Below are positions 1-9,523 of a DNA stretch of 64,000 nucleotides, piece by piece. The DNA lies in assembly GCA_947496865.1 (NCBI GenBank), contig CANMEE010000001.1, positions 1,107,501 through 1,171,500 on the forward strand, given 5' to 3'. The notes beneath the pieces were generated by a model that did no database searches, was not told where the DNA came from, and was given only the letters and a program-made list of their open reading frames with translations. Source of the DNA: an uncultured Sphingomonadaceae bacterium (GTDB lineage: Bacteria > Pseudomonadota > Alphaproteobacteria > Sphingomonadales > Sphingomonadaceae). The translations under genes were made by a program, and so were the position numbers. Position 1 is the first letter of the stretch. Each line of letters starts with the position of its first letter.

Positions 1-727
1 GTCAAGCGGCATTGGCGCCATGATGGCTCGCGGTTTGGTTGAGAATGGAGCCAAGGTCTATATCACGGCGCGCAAAGAAGAGCGCTTGATGGCCATGGCA
101 GAAGAACTGTCCAAGCTTGGTGAATGTATCGCCATTCCCGGCGATCTGTCGAACGTCGAAGGGATTGAGGCCTTCGCGGCAGCGGTGGGCGAGCGGGAGA
201 GCAAGATCGATATCCTGATCAACAACGCCGGCGCTAACTGGAGCGCACGCATTGAAGACTTTCCTGAAAAGGGCTGGGACAAGGTGATGGATATCAATAT
301 CAAAGCGATATTCTTTGCGACACAAAAATTCCTGCCTTTGCTCAAAGCATCGGGCAATGCGGATGATCCAGCGCGCGTCATCAATATCGCATCGATTAAC
401 GGCATCCGGAATTCAGGTATGCCAACCTATGCCTATTCCGCCAGCAAATCCGGTGTAATCCACCTGACCGAGCATCTGGCGACTGATCTTGCTTCTTATC
501 ATATTAATGTGAACGCGATTGCTCCTGGATTCTTCCCCAGCAACATGACCAAACAGATTGTTGAAAATGATGGGATGACCAAAATGGCGATTTCACAAAT
601 TCCGCGCGGCCGCATGGGCGCGCCGGAAGATATTGCCGGTACAGCACTATATCTCTGTTCGAGAGCGTCCTCTTGGCTAATTGGACAGACGATTGCTTTG
701 GATGGGGGTATGATTTCTCGACCCTAG
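1..727 (+). CDS. SDR family oxidoreductase, 5'-truncated by the window edge
   Basis: A short-chain dehydrogenase/reductase, predicted to use NAD(P)H on a hydroxyl/keto substrate in the cytoplasm. The reading frame is already open at base 2, and its first residues (S-S-G-I-G) are the end of the Gly-rich TGxxxGIG cofactor motif, so only about a dozen N-terminal residues are missing. An NNAG motif follows at roughly codon 75, then the catalytic Ser and a YSASK active site (YxxxK). The C-terminus (GQTIALDGGM) is typical of classical SDRs of the FabG/RhlG type. It ends in TAG nine bases before the methylase start, so the two may be co-transcribed. The substrate cannot be read from sequence. Confidence 0.9.
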   Translation, partial: SSGIGAMMARGLVENGAKVYITARKEERLMAMAEELSKLGECIAIPGDLSNVEGIEAFAAAVGERESKIDILINNAGANWSARIEDFPEKGWDKVMDINIKAIFFATQKFLPLLKASGNADDPARVINIASINGIRNSGMPTYAYSASKSGVIHLTEHLATDLASYHINVNAIAPGFFPSNMTKQIVENDGMTKMAISQIPRGRMGAPEDIAGTALYLCSRASSWLIGQTIALDGGMISRP

Positions 728-736
728 TCATAGATT

Positions 737-2368
737 ATGAACCCGTTCGCATCTTTAGTTGAACAGGACGCGCATTTGCCACGTTCCCCTGAAATGCGGT
801 TTATCCAGTCAACCAGCCTGAAACAGCGGAAGGGGCGTGGTCAGTTTTTTACACCGACCGCCTATGCGCATATCATGGTTGACTGGATCGCGGCGGGCTC
901 CCCCCGGTCTATACTTGATCCAGCCACCGGCACAGGTGTTCTGATCGACGCCTGCCAGCGACGAAATATAGGGCGCAATTTTACTGGCTATGACGTGGAC
1001 GGGGCGGCGTTGGAACTGGCCGAGAGTCGGCTGGCGGCGACCGACCTGCGACATCGGAATTTCCTGTCAGGAGACTGGGATGAACGGTTTGACGCGATAA
1101 TCGCTAATCCGCCCTATATCATTCATCGGGATCTTAATCTTGATCGGGATGTTGTTGATTATGTTGCACGTCGTTCGGGTCAAAGGCTCAGCGGGCGGTC
1201 CAATCTCTATGTCTATTTTGTCATCAAAATTTGTGAGCAGTTGGCGCAAGGTGGCCGCGCGGCGATCATTATCCCGGCAGAGTGGATGGCGACCAACTAT
1301 GGCCAGCCGCTAAAAGCCTATCTATTGGATAAAGGCCTGTTGCAAGGGTTGGTGACCGTGGATCTTGCGGGCCATGCCTTTGCCGACAATATGGCAACCG
1401 CATCGATCTTGCTGATAGAAAAAGTGACGAAGTCACCGCAGGTTGTGCAAAGCTATTATGTGCCAGATGGCGCGAGTCCGGCGTCTTTGGCGGCGTTGGA
1501 ACAGGATGCTGCCGTCGTTCGGCGGCGCTTGCCAGTGGACTTGCTGCAATCACAAAAAAAATGGGACATATGGCTCCGCCAGTCATCCGCACCACGCGCT
1601 AAAGGCAGCATCAGGCTTGGCGAACTGGTGACGACCAAGCGCGGTATTGCGACGGGTGCGAACCGGTTTTTTCTGTTGAGCCAGCAACAGGCGGACCATC
1701 ATGGTCTCGACACGGCGCGGATGGATCGCTGTGTTGGAAAAACCGCGCACGTGGGCGGCATAAATTTTACCAATGCCGATTTTGAACGGGGCGCAGCGGC
1801 AGGTGAAGCCTGTTTTCTGTTCAACCCCACGGGCGATTTGACGCCTGCTGAGCGGGCTTATATCGCGCGCGGCGCGGCTCTTGATATCCCGCTTAAACAT
1901 GGCCCGCGCACCAAAGCAGTCTGGTATGCCGCCGAAGCGCGGGAGCCTGCACCGATCTGGGCGAGCACCTTTGGGCGAGGGCGGATGCGGTTCATCCATA
2001 ATGCCGCGCGTGTGAAGACGCTGACCTGTTTTCACGGTGTCTATCCCGAAAATCTTGATGCCATTCAGGTCGAGGCATTGACGGCACTATTGAACAGCAA
2101 TGCGATGCAGGACGCGATTGCCGCGCATGTTCGGCGCTTTACGAGCGGCCTGATGAAGCTCGAGCCCCGTGATATATTGGATATATATGTGCCCGACATC
2201 CGTTTGCTGCCGCAAAAACTTGTCGCGGAATTGGCCGCGTGGCTCAACGCTATTCCTCTGGATGGAGAGCAGCGTGACGCGGCGGCGCTGGATCAATTGA
2301 CCCATTTGGTGTCCGAGTTTTTCGAAGACCGTCCATATAGCCCACAAGAAACCAATACTCCCCCTTGA
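737..2368 (+). CDS. N6-adenine-type DNA methyltransferase (Eco57I-like methylase domain)
   Basis: A 543-residue class I SAM-dependent DNA methylase. The SAM-binding motif DPATGTG is at about residues 61-67, and the catalytic motif NPPY is at about 123-126, typical of N6-adenine methylases of type I/IIG systems. Just before the fold is a GQFFTP stretch, which is common at the start of N6_Mtase domains. The C-terminal 270 residues probably hold a target recognition domain; no nuclease motif is visible. The neighbours are an SDR and nhaA, with no restriction or specificity subunit, so it looks like an orphan methylase. The stop overlaps a possible TTG start of the next frame, although the better nhaA start is 60 bases downstream. 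Confidence 0.85.
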   Translation: MNPFASLVEQDAHLPRSPEMRFIQSTSLKQRKGRGQFFTPTAYAHIMVDWIAAGSPRSILDPATGTGVLIDACQRRNIGRNFTGYDVDGAALELAESRLAATDLRHRNFLSGDWDERFDAIIANPPYIIHRDLNLDRDVVDYVARRSGQRLSGRSNLYVYFVIKICEQLAQGGRAAIIIPAEWMATNYGQPLKAYLLDKGLLQGLVTVDLAGHAFADNMATASILLIEKVTKSPQVVQSYYVPDGASPASLAALEQDAAVVRRRLPVDLLQSQKKWDIWLRQSSAPRAKGSIRLGELVTTKRGIATGANRFFLLSQQQADHHGLDTARMDRCVGKTAHVGGINFTNADFERGAAAGEACFLFNPTGDLTPAERAYIARGAALDIPLKHGPRTKAVWYAAEAREPAPIWASTFGRGRMRFIHNAARVKTLTCFHGVYPENLDAIQVEALTALLNSNAMQDAIAAHVRRFTSGLMKLEPRDILDIYVPDIRLLPQKLVAELAAWLNAIPLDGEQRDAAALDQLTHLVSEFFEDRPYSPQETNTPP

Positions 2369-2427
2369 TTTTGCAGGCGTGTCTGCGCATGAGTTTACGC
2401 AATAGAACGATCAACAAAAGGCCCTTT

Positions 2428-3684
2428 ATGTCCTCTGAAAAACAAGCGCGAACCGGCACCGATTCTGCGCTGCGGAATTTCCTGAAAAGCGAAGCGGCTG
2501 GCGGTATATTGCTGATGGTCGCAGCAGCGCTGGCAATGATTGTCGCGAACAGCCCGCTTTATGACATGTACCATCATTTTCTGCATGAGTTGAAAGGGCC
2601 CGTGCTGTCGAAAAAGCTGGGGCCGATGACACCGCATTTGTGGATTAACGATGGTCTGATGGCGATATTCTTCCTGTTGGTTGGTCTTGAAATCAAACGT
2701 GAATTTGTCGATGGTCGGCTAAATACGTGGGAGCGTCGGCGTTTGCCGATCTTGGCGGCTGCCGCTGGCATGGTGGTTCCCGCCCTGATTTACCTGGCTA
2801 TCGTGCGCGACCTGCCCGCGCTTTATAATGGCTGGGCGATCCCGGCGGCGACGGATATTGCCTTTGCCATCGGCGTATTGGCGTTGCTGGGGCCAAGGGC
2901 CCCCACTTCGCTCAAACTGTTTCTCGTTACAGTTGCGATTGTCGACGATATGGGCGCGGTGGCGATTATTGCGCTGGTTTACACCGCTGAGATTAATGGC
3001 GCCGCGTTGCTTGCGTCTGCCGTTATTCTCGGCATCATGTACACAATGAACAAAGCAGGCGTGAAATCGCTCATCGCTTATCTGTTCTTTGCCTTATTGC
3101 TCTGGTTTGCCGTCTTGCTATCCGGCGTTCATGCCACGATTGCCGGGGTGTTGGCGGCGCTAGCCATTCCCATTGTGGTGACGCCGGGGACTCCTGATGC
3201 AGCGGATTCTCCGCTCCATCGGCTGGAGCATGGTATCGCGCCGTGGAGTGCTTTTCTCATTGTCCCGATATTCGGCTTTGCCAATGCCGGCGTATCGCTG
3301 GAAGGCATTGGCATAGAGCAGATATTTGCGCCCTTGCCGATTGGCATTGCCGCAGGACTTTTCCTGGGCAAGCAGGTTGGGATTTTTACAGCCGTTTGGT
3401 TGGCGGTTAAAACCGGATTTGCCGGACGACTTGGCGGCGCTACCTGGCTGCAGGTTTACGGCGTTGCGACCCTATGCGGCATCGGTTTTACGATGAGTTT
3501 ATTCATTGGCGCGCTGGCATTTCCTGGTGAAGCATTGTTGATTGAGGAAGCGAAAATCGGTGTGTTGGGCGGGTCGTTCCTGTCCGCCATTGTCGGCTAT
3601 TGTATCCTTCGCTTTGCGCCACAGGAAAAGCACATAAAATCGCCGGATGAGGAAGAAGCCGAGAAATTGGAGGCTGCGCTTTGA
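2428..3684 (+). CDS. nhaA: Na+/H+ antiporter NhaA
   Basis: A 418-residue inner-membrane antiporter that exchanges Na+ (or Li+) for protons for pH and salt homeostasis. The N-terminus (FLKSEAAGGILLM) matches the usual NhaA start, and about eleven hydrophobic segments follow. The key TM5 motif AIVDDMGAVAII carries the two adjacent Asp residues that bind the cation. I chose ATG at 2428 because AAAAGG lies just upstream and the length then fits the family. A TTG at 2365 overlapping the methylase stop would add 21 unlikely residues. The stop overlaps the start of the following lipoprotein gene, suggesting translational coupling. Confidence 0.95.
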   Translation: MSSEKQARTGTDSALRNFLKSEAAGGILLMVAAALAMIVANSPLYDMYHHFLHELKGPVLSKKLGPMTPHLWINDGLMAIFFLLVGLEIKREFVDGRLNTWERRRLPILAAAAGMVVPALIYLAIVRDLPALYNGWAIPAATDIAFAIGVLALLGPRAPTSLKLFLVTVAIVDDMGAVAIIALVYTAEINGAALLASAVILGIMYTMNKAGVKSLIAYLFFALLLWFAVLLSGVHATIAGVLAALAIPIVVTPGTPDAADSPLHRLEHGIAPWSAFLIVPIFGFANAGVSLEGIGIEQIFAPLPIGIAAGLFLGKQVGIFTAVWLAVKTGFAGRLGGATWLQVYGVATLCGIGFTMSLFIGALAFPGEALLIEEAKIGVLGGSFLSAIVGYCILRFAPQEKHIKSPDEEEAEKLEAAL

Positions 3685-4997
3685 GGCTGGCTGCCCCGCT
3701 TCTGCTATTGGCGGTTGCCGTAACCGGCTGCGCGCAGCAGCCACCACTGATATCGACAGTCGCGGAAAAAGGTCCAGAAACGTCGCAGATCGATTTGATC
3801 GCCCGCGACTATGTGCAGCTGACCCTGGAACTTGGTGAGCAGGAAGCCGGATATGTTGACGCTTATTACGGTCCGGCGGAATGGGCAAAAGCGGCGAAAG
3901 CCAAGCCACGCGATATGCGGGAATTGGGCAATGGCATTGTCGATTTGATGCTGCGGCTCGATGCGCTGCCGGTCAGTGATGATGCTTTGGTGGAGGCCCG
4001 CAAACGCTTTTTGTCGGCGCAGTTTGAAGCGGCCCTGACCCGCCATGCGATGATGCAGGGCGAGGTTTTCCCCTTTGCGAAAGAAGCCAAAGGCTTGTTC
4101 GGCGTGACGCCGGTATTTGAACCGCTGCGCAGCTATGACGCGGCGCTGGCGACAATCGCAGCACTGGTTCCCGGCACCGGACCGTTGCATGAACGGGTTG
4201 AAGCCTATCAAGAGCGCTTCACTATAGCACCGGACCGCCTGAAGCCGGTTTTTGATGCTGCTATTGCCGAATGTAAAACCCGCACGGCCAAGCATATCAC
4301 CTTACCCGCGGACGAAAATTTCAAGATGGAATTTGTCACCGGCAAAAGCTGGAGCGGCTATAATTATTATCAAGGCAATTTCCAAAGCCTGATCCAGATC
4401 AACACCGACCTGCCGATTAGAATATCACGGGCCGTCGATCTGGGTTGTCATGAAGGTTATCCGGGCCATCATGTTTACAATATGCTGCTGGAACAGCGGC
4501 TGACCCGCGAACGCGGTTGGCAGGAATTTTCCATCTATCCGCTCTATTCGCCACAGTCTCTGATTGCCGAGGGGTCGGCCAACTATGGTATTGATCTGGC
4601 CTTTCCCGGCGAAGAGCGTTTGGCGTTTGAACGGGATATTCTCTATCCGCTCGCAGGACTGGACCCGGCCACCGCAGAGGATTATTTCAAACTGCAACAG
4701 GCGTTGAGCAAGCTTAAAGGCGCGCGCTTTATCATTGCGCAGGCCTATCTCGACAAGACCATAACGCGCGACGCAGCGCTGACCCTGATCCAGAAATATC
4801 AATTGGTCAGCCGCAAACGCGCTGAACAATCCCTGTCATTCAATGACCAATATCGCAGCTATGTGATCAACTATGGTCTGGGTCAGGACATGGTGAAGGC
4901 ATGGGTGGAACGACAGGGCGACGCCCCCATATGGCGCTGGAAAGCGATGGAAAAATTGCTGAGCGAGCCAATGTTGCCGGATGACTTAGTGGAATAG
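3681..4997 (+). CDS. DUF885 family lipoprotein, putative metallopeptidase
   Basis: A 438-residue exported lipoprotein. It starts with a TTG that overlaps the nhaA stop, supported by GGAGG at 3669-3673, seven bases upstream. The leader ends in a lipobox (VTGC, Cys at about residue 16). The C-terminal half carries HEGYPGHH at about residue 256, the conserved His/Glu signature of DUF885 proteins, which are thought to be zinc-dependent peptidases. Substrate and physiological role are unknown. It ends ahead of a convergent, bidirectional terminator. Confidence 0.85.
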   Translation: MRLAAPLLLLAVAVTGCAQQPPLISTVAEKGPETSQIDLIARDYVQLTLELGEQEAGYVDAYYGPAEWAKAAKAKPRDMRELGNGIVDLMLRLDALPVSDDALVEARKRFLSAQFEAALTRHAMMQGEVFPFAKEAKGLFGVTPVFEPLRSYDAALATIAALVPGTGPLHERVEAYQERFTIAPDRLKPVFDAAIAECKTRTAKHITLPADENFKMEFVTGKSWSGYNYYQGNFQSLIQINTDLPIRISRAVDLGCHEGYPGHHVYNMLLEQRLTRERGWQEFSIYPLYSPQSLIAEGSANYGIDLAFPGEERLAFERDILYPLAGLDPATAEDYFKLQQALSKLKGARFIIAQAYLDKTITRDAALTLIQKYQLVSRKRAEQSLSFNDQYRSYVINYGLGQDMVKAWVERQGDAPIWRWKAMEKLLSEPMLPDDLVE

Positions 4998-5005
4998 TTT
5001 TTGGT

Positions 5006-5043
5006 AAAATACCCGACCCATCATGTGACAGGCCGGGTATTTT
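5006..5043. terminator. bidirectional intrinsic terminator
   Basis: Inverted repeat with arms AAAATACCCG and CGGGTATTTT around a short loop, lying between the convergent DUF885 and GNAT genes. A and T runs flank the stem on both sides, so it could stop transcription from either direction. Confidence 0.75.
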
Positions 5044-5055
5044 GATCAAGGTGCC

Positions 5056-5535
5056 TCAGCCCTGAAGGGCTTTCCAGAATGTGATCTTGTCGTCACCATC
5101 CGCGTAGAAATCACGGATGCGTGATTCCTGATCATATTGGCATAGTCGATAAAATTCCCGGGTGCGGGCCAAGGCGTCTGTTCCCGATGTCTCGACGATC
5201 AATATACGCTGACCCCGTGTGGCTAGATCATCTTCAATATGGCGCATCAATGCCGCTCCGATGCCTTCGCCCTGACATTCCGGATGGACGGCGATGAGAA
5301 GTAGATTCCATGTCCGATCGGTCATTTCTTCCGGCCTGCAAAAGGCAACGGCTTCAACGCCGTTCTTATCATGTGTCAGCCAAATTTCGTCATTGCCCTC
5401 ATCATTGAAAAAACCGGCGATCATGTCATCCAGCATTTCAGGGGGAAACATATCGGTGGCGTCGATAATCCGCTTTAAAGCCGGGATGTCATCCGGAGCA
5501 ACCGGCCTTATGGGGTTTGGTCTATGTTGGTTCAT
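5056..5535 (-). CDS. GNAT acetyltransferase, candidate YjhQ-type antitoxin partner
   Basis: A 159-residue GCN5-related N-acetyltransferase. The acetyl-CoA site is visible as VHPECQGEGIGAALM (Q/RxxGxG/A) near residue 90, followed by the usual C-terminal FYRLCQY helix/strand region. It starts ten bases after the end of the yjhX-like gene on the same strand. In E. coli the toxin gene yjhX (topAI) is followed by the GNAT gene yjhQ, its antitoxin, so this gene may play the same role. That is an inference from gene order; residue-level similarity to YjhQ was not tested. It could instead be an unrelated acetyltransferase. Confidence 0.8.
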   Translation of the reverse strand: MNQHRPNPIRPVAPDDIPALKRIIDATDMFPPEMLDDMIAGFFNDEGNDEIWLTHDKNGVEAVAFCRPEEMTDRTWNLLLIAVHPECQGEGIGAALMRHIEDDLATRGQRILIVETSGTDALARTREFYRLCQYDQESRIRDFYADGDDKITFWKALQG

Positions 5536-5545
5536 TGTTATTCCT

Positions 5546-5803
5546 TTATCGGTTGTCGAGCTGGGGCCGCACAGACACCCTGCCGAGATGAGAGATGCGA
5601 TAGGGACTGCCCCTTCGGGACATGATCAGGCGCCTGCGTTTCAAGCGCGCGAATATGTCGAGCGTGCAGTCGGACAGGATGTAGCCGTCACGGGTCACGC
5701 ACATGACTTCATCTATCTTACTATTTTTATTGCGTTTATGGCGGATATGACCGCCTTGAGCGAGCGCGTGAAGCACGCGCTGCTCGGCTTTTGAAATGTT
5801 CAT
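5546..5803 (-). CDS. UPF0386 / YjhX (TopAI) family protein, candidate toxin
   Basis: An 85-residue protein, the family's normal length, from the ATG at 5803 (an upstream in-frame extension to 5872 is not expected). It has the family's pattern: N-terminal [18 protein letters not shown], a middle [12 protein letters not shown], and the invariant-looking end QLDNR. E. coli YjhX (TopAI) is a toxin that inhibits topoisomerase I and is neutralised by YjhQ. The fold looks like a small winged helix. It is first in a two-gene minus-strand operon with a GNAT gene ten bases downstream. Confidence 0.9.
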   Translation of the reverse strand: MNISKAEQRVLHALAQGGHIRHKRNKNSKIDEVMCVTRDGYILSDCTLDIFARLKRRRLIMSRRGSPYRISHLGRVSVRPQLDNR

Positions 5804-6138
5804 TATATTTACTCGGAAATTTAACCATAGGGAACGACAAAAGCACCAGCGCGCTAGGCACACTGGCTTCATCGTTGCTGTGATTTGATCCGTAAAACGG
5901 GTATCAAATCAGCGGGTTGTTACAATCTCTAACAAAAACGCTCCGAGTGATAGCAAAGGCATTTTGCCTCTACGAATCGGAAATTATTCCAAATCCGGCG
6001 GAAATTCAACATTATTCCGTGGCTTATGACCAAATTTACACCCGCGTTAACTTATCGCTAACCAATTTCGTTCACTCCGGTTTCTGAAACATGAACTGGC
6101 GCTATCGCGTGCCGCGTTTTTGAACAGGGACCGGATTT
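5804..6138. other. intergenic region between divergent genes
   Basis: About 335 bases separate the yjhX-like gene and the flavoprotein gene. I see no convincing small gene or RNA here. The part next to 6139 is AT-rich and presumably carries the promoters of both transcription units, but no clear -35/-10 pair or operator could be assigned. Confidence 0.5.
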
Positions 6139-7698
6139 ATGACTGAAGCGAACAACCCCGTAGATGTAGCCATTATTGGCGCAGGACCAGCTGGCCTAAC
6201 CGCCGCCTATCTGCTGAGCAAAAAAGGCTATACGGTCAAGGTGATCGAAAAAGATCCTACCTATGTCGGCGGCATCAGCCGGACTGTGGAATATGAGGGC
6301 TTTCGTTTTGACATTGGCGGGCACCGGTTTTTCTCCAAATCCAAGGAAGTTGTCGATCTTTGGAACGAAATTCTGCCCGACGACTTTATTCAGCGGCCGC
6401 GGATGAGCCGCATCTATTATGAAGGAAAATTTTACAGCTATCCGCTGCGTGCTTTCGAAGCCTTGTGGAACCTGGGCATCTGGCGCTCGACCTTGTGTAT
6501 GGTCAGCTATGCCAAAGCAAAAGTCTTCCCGAACAAAAATGTAAAAAGCTTTGAAGACTGGACGGTCAATCAATTTGGTTGGAAACTCTATTCGATCTTT
6601 TTCAAAACCTATACTGAAAAAGTTTGGGGCATGCCGTGCGATGAAATGTCAGCCGATTGGGCGGCACAGCGGATCAAGGGTCTGAGCCTTTGGAGCGCGG
6701 TTGTTGACGGTTTGAAACGTTCCTTGGGTCTCAACAAGAAACCTAATGACGGCATGGAAACCAAGACCTTGCTCGAAACCTTCCGCTATCCGCGCCTCGG
6801 CCCTGGAATGATGTGGGATGCAGCGCGCGATTTCGTGCGGTCTAAAGGCAATGAAGTGCTGATGGGCCATAGCCTGAAACAGCTTGCACAGGATGCTGAT
6901 GGTAACTGGCGCGTGGCGGCTTCGACCGATGAGGGCGAAACCGTTATTAATGCCAAACATGTGATCAGTTCTGCGCCCATGCGCGAATTGGCCACTCGTA
7001 TCCACCCGCTGCCGGAATCTTTGCCGGAAGCACAGGACCTGCACTATCGTGACTTCCTGACGGTGGCGCTGATGGTGAAATCGGAAGATTTATTCCCCGA
7101 CAACTGGATCTATATCCATGATGACCGGGTACAAGTCGGCCGCGTGCAGAATTTCCGCAGCTGGTCGCCAGAAATGGTTCCGGACGCTGATATTGCTTGT
7201 GTGGGTCTTGAATATTTCTGCTTTGAAAATGATGGTCTATGGTCGTCCAGCGATGAGGATCTTGTAGAATTGGCCAAGAAAGAAATGGCCATTCTCAATC
7301 TGTGTAAACCGGAACAAGTGGTCGGCGGCGCGGTTGTGCGTCAGGAAAAAGCCTATCCGGTTTATGATGACAGCTATGAATCCAATGTCGAAACGATGCG
7401 CGATGATCTCGAAGCACGTTTCCCGACGCTGCATATGGTCGGCCGCAATGGCATGCACCGCTATAACAATCAGGATCACGCGATGATGACCGCGATGCTG
7501 ACGGTGGAAAATATCGAAGCCGGTTCCCGTAAATGGAATGTGTGGAACGTCAACGAAGATGCGGAATATCATGAAGCCGGTGACGAGGGTGCAGAAACGG
7601 TAATTTCCGAGGACCGGGCAGCAGCGTTGGAAAGCATGCGTGATGTCCCGACCCGGATCGAAGATACACCAGCAGCCAAGCCTTCCAAGGCGGCCTAA
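6139..7698 (+). CDS. NAD(P)/FAD-dependent oxidoreductase, UDP-galactopyranose-mutase/amine-oxidase-like
   Basis: A 519-residue flavoprotein. The dinucleotide-binding motif [15 protein letters not shown] is at residues 12-26, with the GGISRT and [11 protein letters not shown] motifs that protoporphyrinogen oxidase-like and UDP-galactopyranose mutase-like enzymes use to hold FAD. The C-terminal part has a second FAD contact region ([14 protein letters not shown]). It is first in a run with GtrA, a sulfatase-fold membrane enzyme and a GT-C-like membrane protein, all closely spaced or overlapping. That context suggests action on an activated sugar or lipid-linked sugar for the envelope rather than haem synthesis. 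The last 40 residues are acidic and low in complexity. The substrate is not known. Confidence 0.8.
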   Translation: MTEANNPVDVAIIGAGPAGLTAAYLLSKKGYTVKVIEKDPTYVGGISRTVEYEGFRFDIGGHRFFSKSKEVVDLWNEILPDDFIQRPRMSRIYYEGKFYSYPLRAFEALWNLGIWRSTLCMVSYAKAKVFPNKNVKSFEDWTVNQFGWKLYSIFFKTYTEKVWGMPCDEMSADWAAQRIKGLSLWSAVVDGLKRSLGLNKKPNDGMETKTLLETFRYPRLGPGMMWDAARDFVRSKGNEVLMGHSLKQLAQDADGNWRVAASTDEGETVINAKHVISSAPMRELATRIHPLPESLPEAQDLHYRDFLTVALMVKSEDLFPDNWIYIHDDRVQVGRVQNFRSWSPEMVPDADIACVGLEYFCFENDGLWSSSDEDLVELAKKEMAILNLCKPEQVVGGAVVRQEKAYPVYDDSYESNVETMRDDLEARFPTLHMVGRNGMHRYNNQDHAMMTAMLTVENIEAGSRKWNVWNVNEDAEYHEAGDEGAETVISEDRAAALESMRDVPTRIEDTPAAKPSKAA

Positions 7699-7703
7699 AC
7701 AAC

Positions 7704-8156
7704 ATGGATCGCAGCGGTCAGGATAGACGGTCTACCGTCGGGGTCTGGGTAGGTAATCTCCCTGGCCCACTGGCGTTGCTGAACCGTTTTTCGATTACCC
7801 GCTATCTGCTGGCGAGCATTGTCAGCTTGGCATTTGATGTCGCGCTGTTCATGGTATTGGTTGCTTTTGCTTCCGATCCCGGCTGGGCATCGGCAGCCGG
7901 ATATAGCGCCGGGATTGTCGTCCACTGGCTGATTTCCTCAAGCTTTGTTTTCCCGGGGAAAACCCGCGAAGGCGCTGCGTTGCAACTGCAACGGGTCGGT
8001 TTCATTGCCACCGCCATCCTTGGTCTTGGCATAACGGTCAGCATCGTAAGCTGGCTGACTGATCTGGGTACATTGCCAGTGATCGCCAAGGGCGCTGCGG
8101 TTTTTGTGAGTTTCTTCGCGGTCTATCTGACGCGTAAATTTGGAGTATTCCGGTGA
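7704..8156 (+). CDS. GtrA family membrane protein
   Basis: A 150-residue protein with four predicted membrane helices and the GtrA-like pattern: a polar N-terminus, FSITRYLLASIVS at the first helix, then a VHWLISSSFVFPG motif. The final basic tail YLTRKFGVFR is typical. GtrA proteins are thought to help move undecaprenyl-phosphate-linked sugars across the inner membrane. It begins five bases after the flavoprotein stop and overlaps the next gene by four bases (GTGA). No GtrB-type glycosyltransferase is present beside it. Confidence 0.85.
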   Translation: MDRSGQDRRSTVGVWVGNLPGPLALLNRFSITRYLLASIVSLAFDVALFMVLVAFASDPGWASAAGYSAGIVVHWLISSSFVFPGKTREGAALQLQRVGFIATAILGLGITVSIVSWLTDLGTLPVIAKGAAVFVSFFAVYLTRKFGVFR

Positions 8157-9523
8157 CGGCACTTACAATGGACGCTCCGCAGACTGGGTTGTCAGCAGAT
8201 TTGAAAAAATTTCTAAACTGGGCCCTGATCTGGCTTGGTTTGGCGAATATCCCGTTCATGGCGATGTGGTTTGTCGGTGCGCCGCCCCGCTATTTTGAAA
8301 TTGCCTTGGCCGGGCTTATCGGCTTGATCGTCAAGCGCATGCCGCGCTTCATTCAATGGACGGCCTTTACCGGCGTTATGGCCTATTCGATTCTTTCTTT
8401 TGTCGCCGGCCTGTTCAATCTGGGGATGAGCTCGCTACTCTATTCGATGCAGTTTCTGGCTGAGATAAAACCATCCAATTCTCTCGAATATATTGCTGCT
8501 GCAGCGGTCATCTTCGCGATATTGGTCGCGAGCTGGTTCCTGTTGAAGCGGGACACGAATTTTTCCAAACCGCTGTATATCTTACTCGGGGGCCTTCTGA
8601 TCTTTGGTCTGGCAGCAACCGATTTTGCGATGGGGCAGAGCATGCGCGGGCATTATTTCCGCGAGGCTCCGGTTGGCGCTAATTTTGAATCGGCTGCGGA
8701 AAAATCGGGTTTTGCCAGTCGCGCTGATGGCCAACGCCATCTGGTATTGATCATGGTGGAATCGCTTGGCGTGCCGCATGATAATCAAGTCATGTCGGAC
8801 AAGCTATTTGCTTATTATGACAATAGCGCGATTCAGGCACGCTATGATGTGAGCCAGGGAACAAGCCTCTATTATAACAGCACGACCTCGGGCGAATTTC
8901 GCGAGATGTGCGGCCAATGGGGCGATTATTATGAACTGCTCGATCCCGCCGATGCGGCAAAGCTAAACTGCCTGCCCGCGCTGCTCGCAAAAAAAGGCTA
9001 TGCAACCCACGCCATGCACAGCTTTAAGGGTGAATTTTTTAAACGGACAAAATGGTATCCCAATATCGGGTTCGAGACGCGCGAATTCTGGCCCGAGCTT
9101 CAGGAAAGAGGCGCAGAATGGTGTGGTGGTGTTTTTGCTGGTGCTTGTGACCGGCAGATCCCATCAATGCTGGCTGAAAATTTGAAACAGGCCGAGCAGC
9201 CGACCTTTCTCTATTGGTTGACGCTCAACGCGCATTTGCCAGTGCCGACGGGCCTCAATCTCAATGTTGATGATTGCTCCAAGGTTTCTCCAGCATTGGC
9301 GCGCGACTTTCCGATGATTTGTCGTCAATTTGCGATATTTGACGATATTGACAAAGCTTTGGTCAAAGAGATTACGGCCAGCGATTTTCCTGATGCTGAT
9401 ATTCTGATTGTTGGCGACCATATGCCGCCCTATTTTGACCGGCATAACCGCTCGCAATTTGATCCAGAGCGTGTTCCATGGCTCTACTTAAAGGCTAAAG
9501 GAAAGCCTGAAAGCGGAGAATGA
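8153..9523 (+). CDS. membrane-anchored sulfatase-fold enzyme (phosphoethanolamine/phosphoglycerol transferase-like)
   Basis: A 456-residue protein of the alkaline phosphatase superfamily. About five hydrophobic helices fill residues 20-165, followed by a periplasmic-type catalytic domain. The domain shows LVLIMVESLG (first metal-site strand and acid) near 198, TTSGEFRE with a candidate nucleophilic Thr near 245, and GDHMPPYF with metal-binding Asp/His near 422. This layout matches EptA/LtaS-type transferases that modify lipids or glycans outside the inner membrane. It starts with GTG overlapping gtrA, and its stop overlaps the next start, so the module is tightly coupled. Whether the group transferred is phosphoethanolamine, phosphoglycerol or something else cannot be told. 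Confidence 0.75.
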   Translation: MTALTMDAPQTGLSADLKKFLNWALIWLGLANIPFMAMWFVGAPPRYFEIALAGLIGLIVKRMPRFIQWTAFTGVMAYSILSFVAGLFNLGMSSLLYSMQFLAEIKPSNSLEYIAAAAVIFAILVASWFLLKRDTNFSKPLYILLGGLLIFGLAATDFAMGQSMRGHYFREAPVGANFESAAEKSGFASRADGQRHLVLIMVESLGVPHDNQVMSDKLFAYYDNSAIQARYDVSQGTSLYYNSTTSGEFREMCGQWGDYYELLDPADAAKLNCLPALLAKKGYATHAMHSFKGEFFKRTKWYPNIGFETREFWPELQERGAEWCGGVFAGACDRQIPSMLAENLKQAEQPTFLYWLTLNAHLPVPTGLNLNVDDCSKVSPALARDFPMICRQFAIFDDIDKALVKEITASDFPDADILIVGDHMPPYFDRHNRSQFDPERVPWLYLKAKGKPESGE

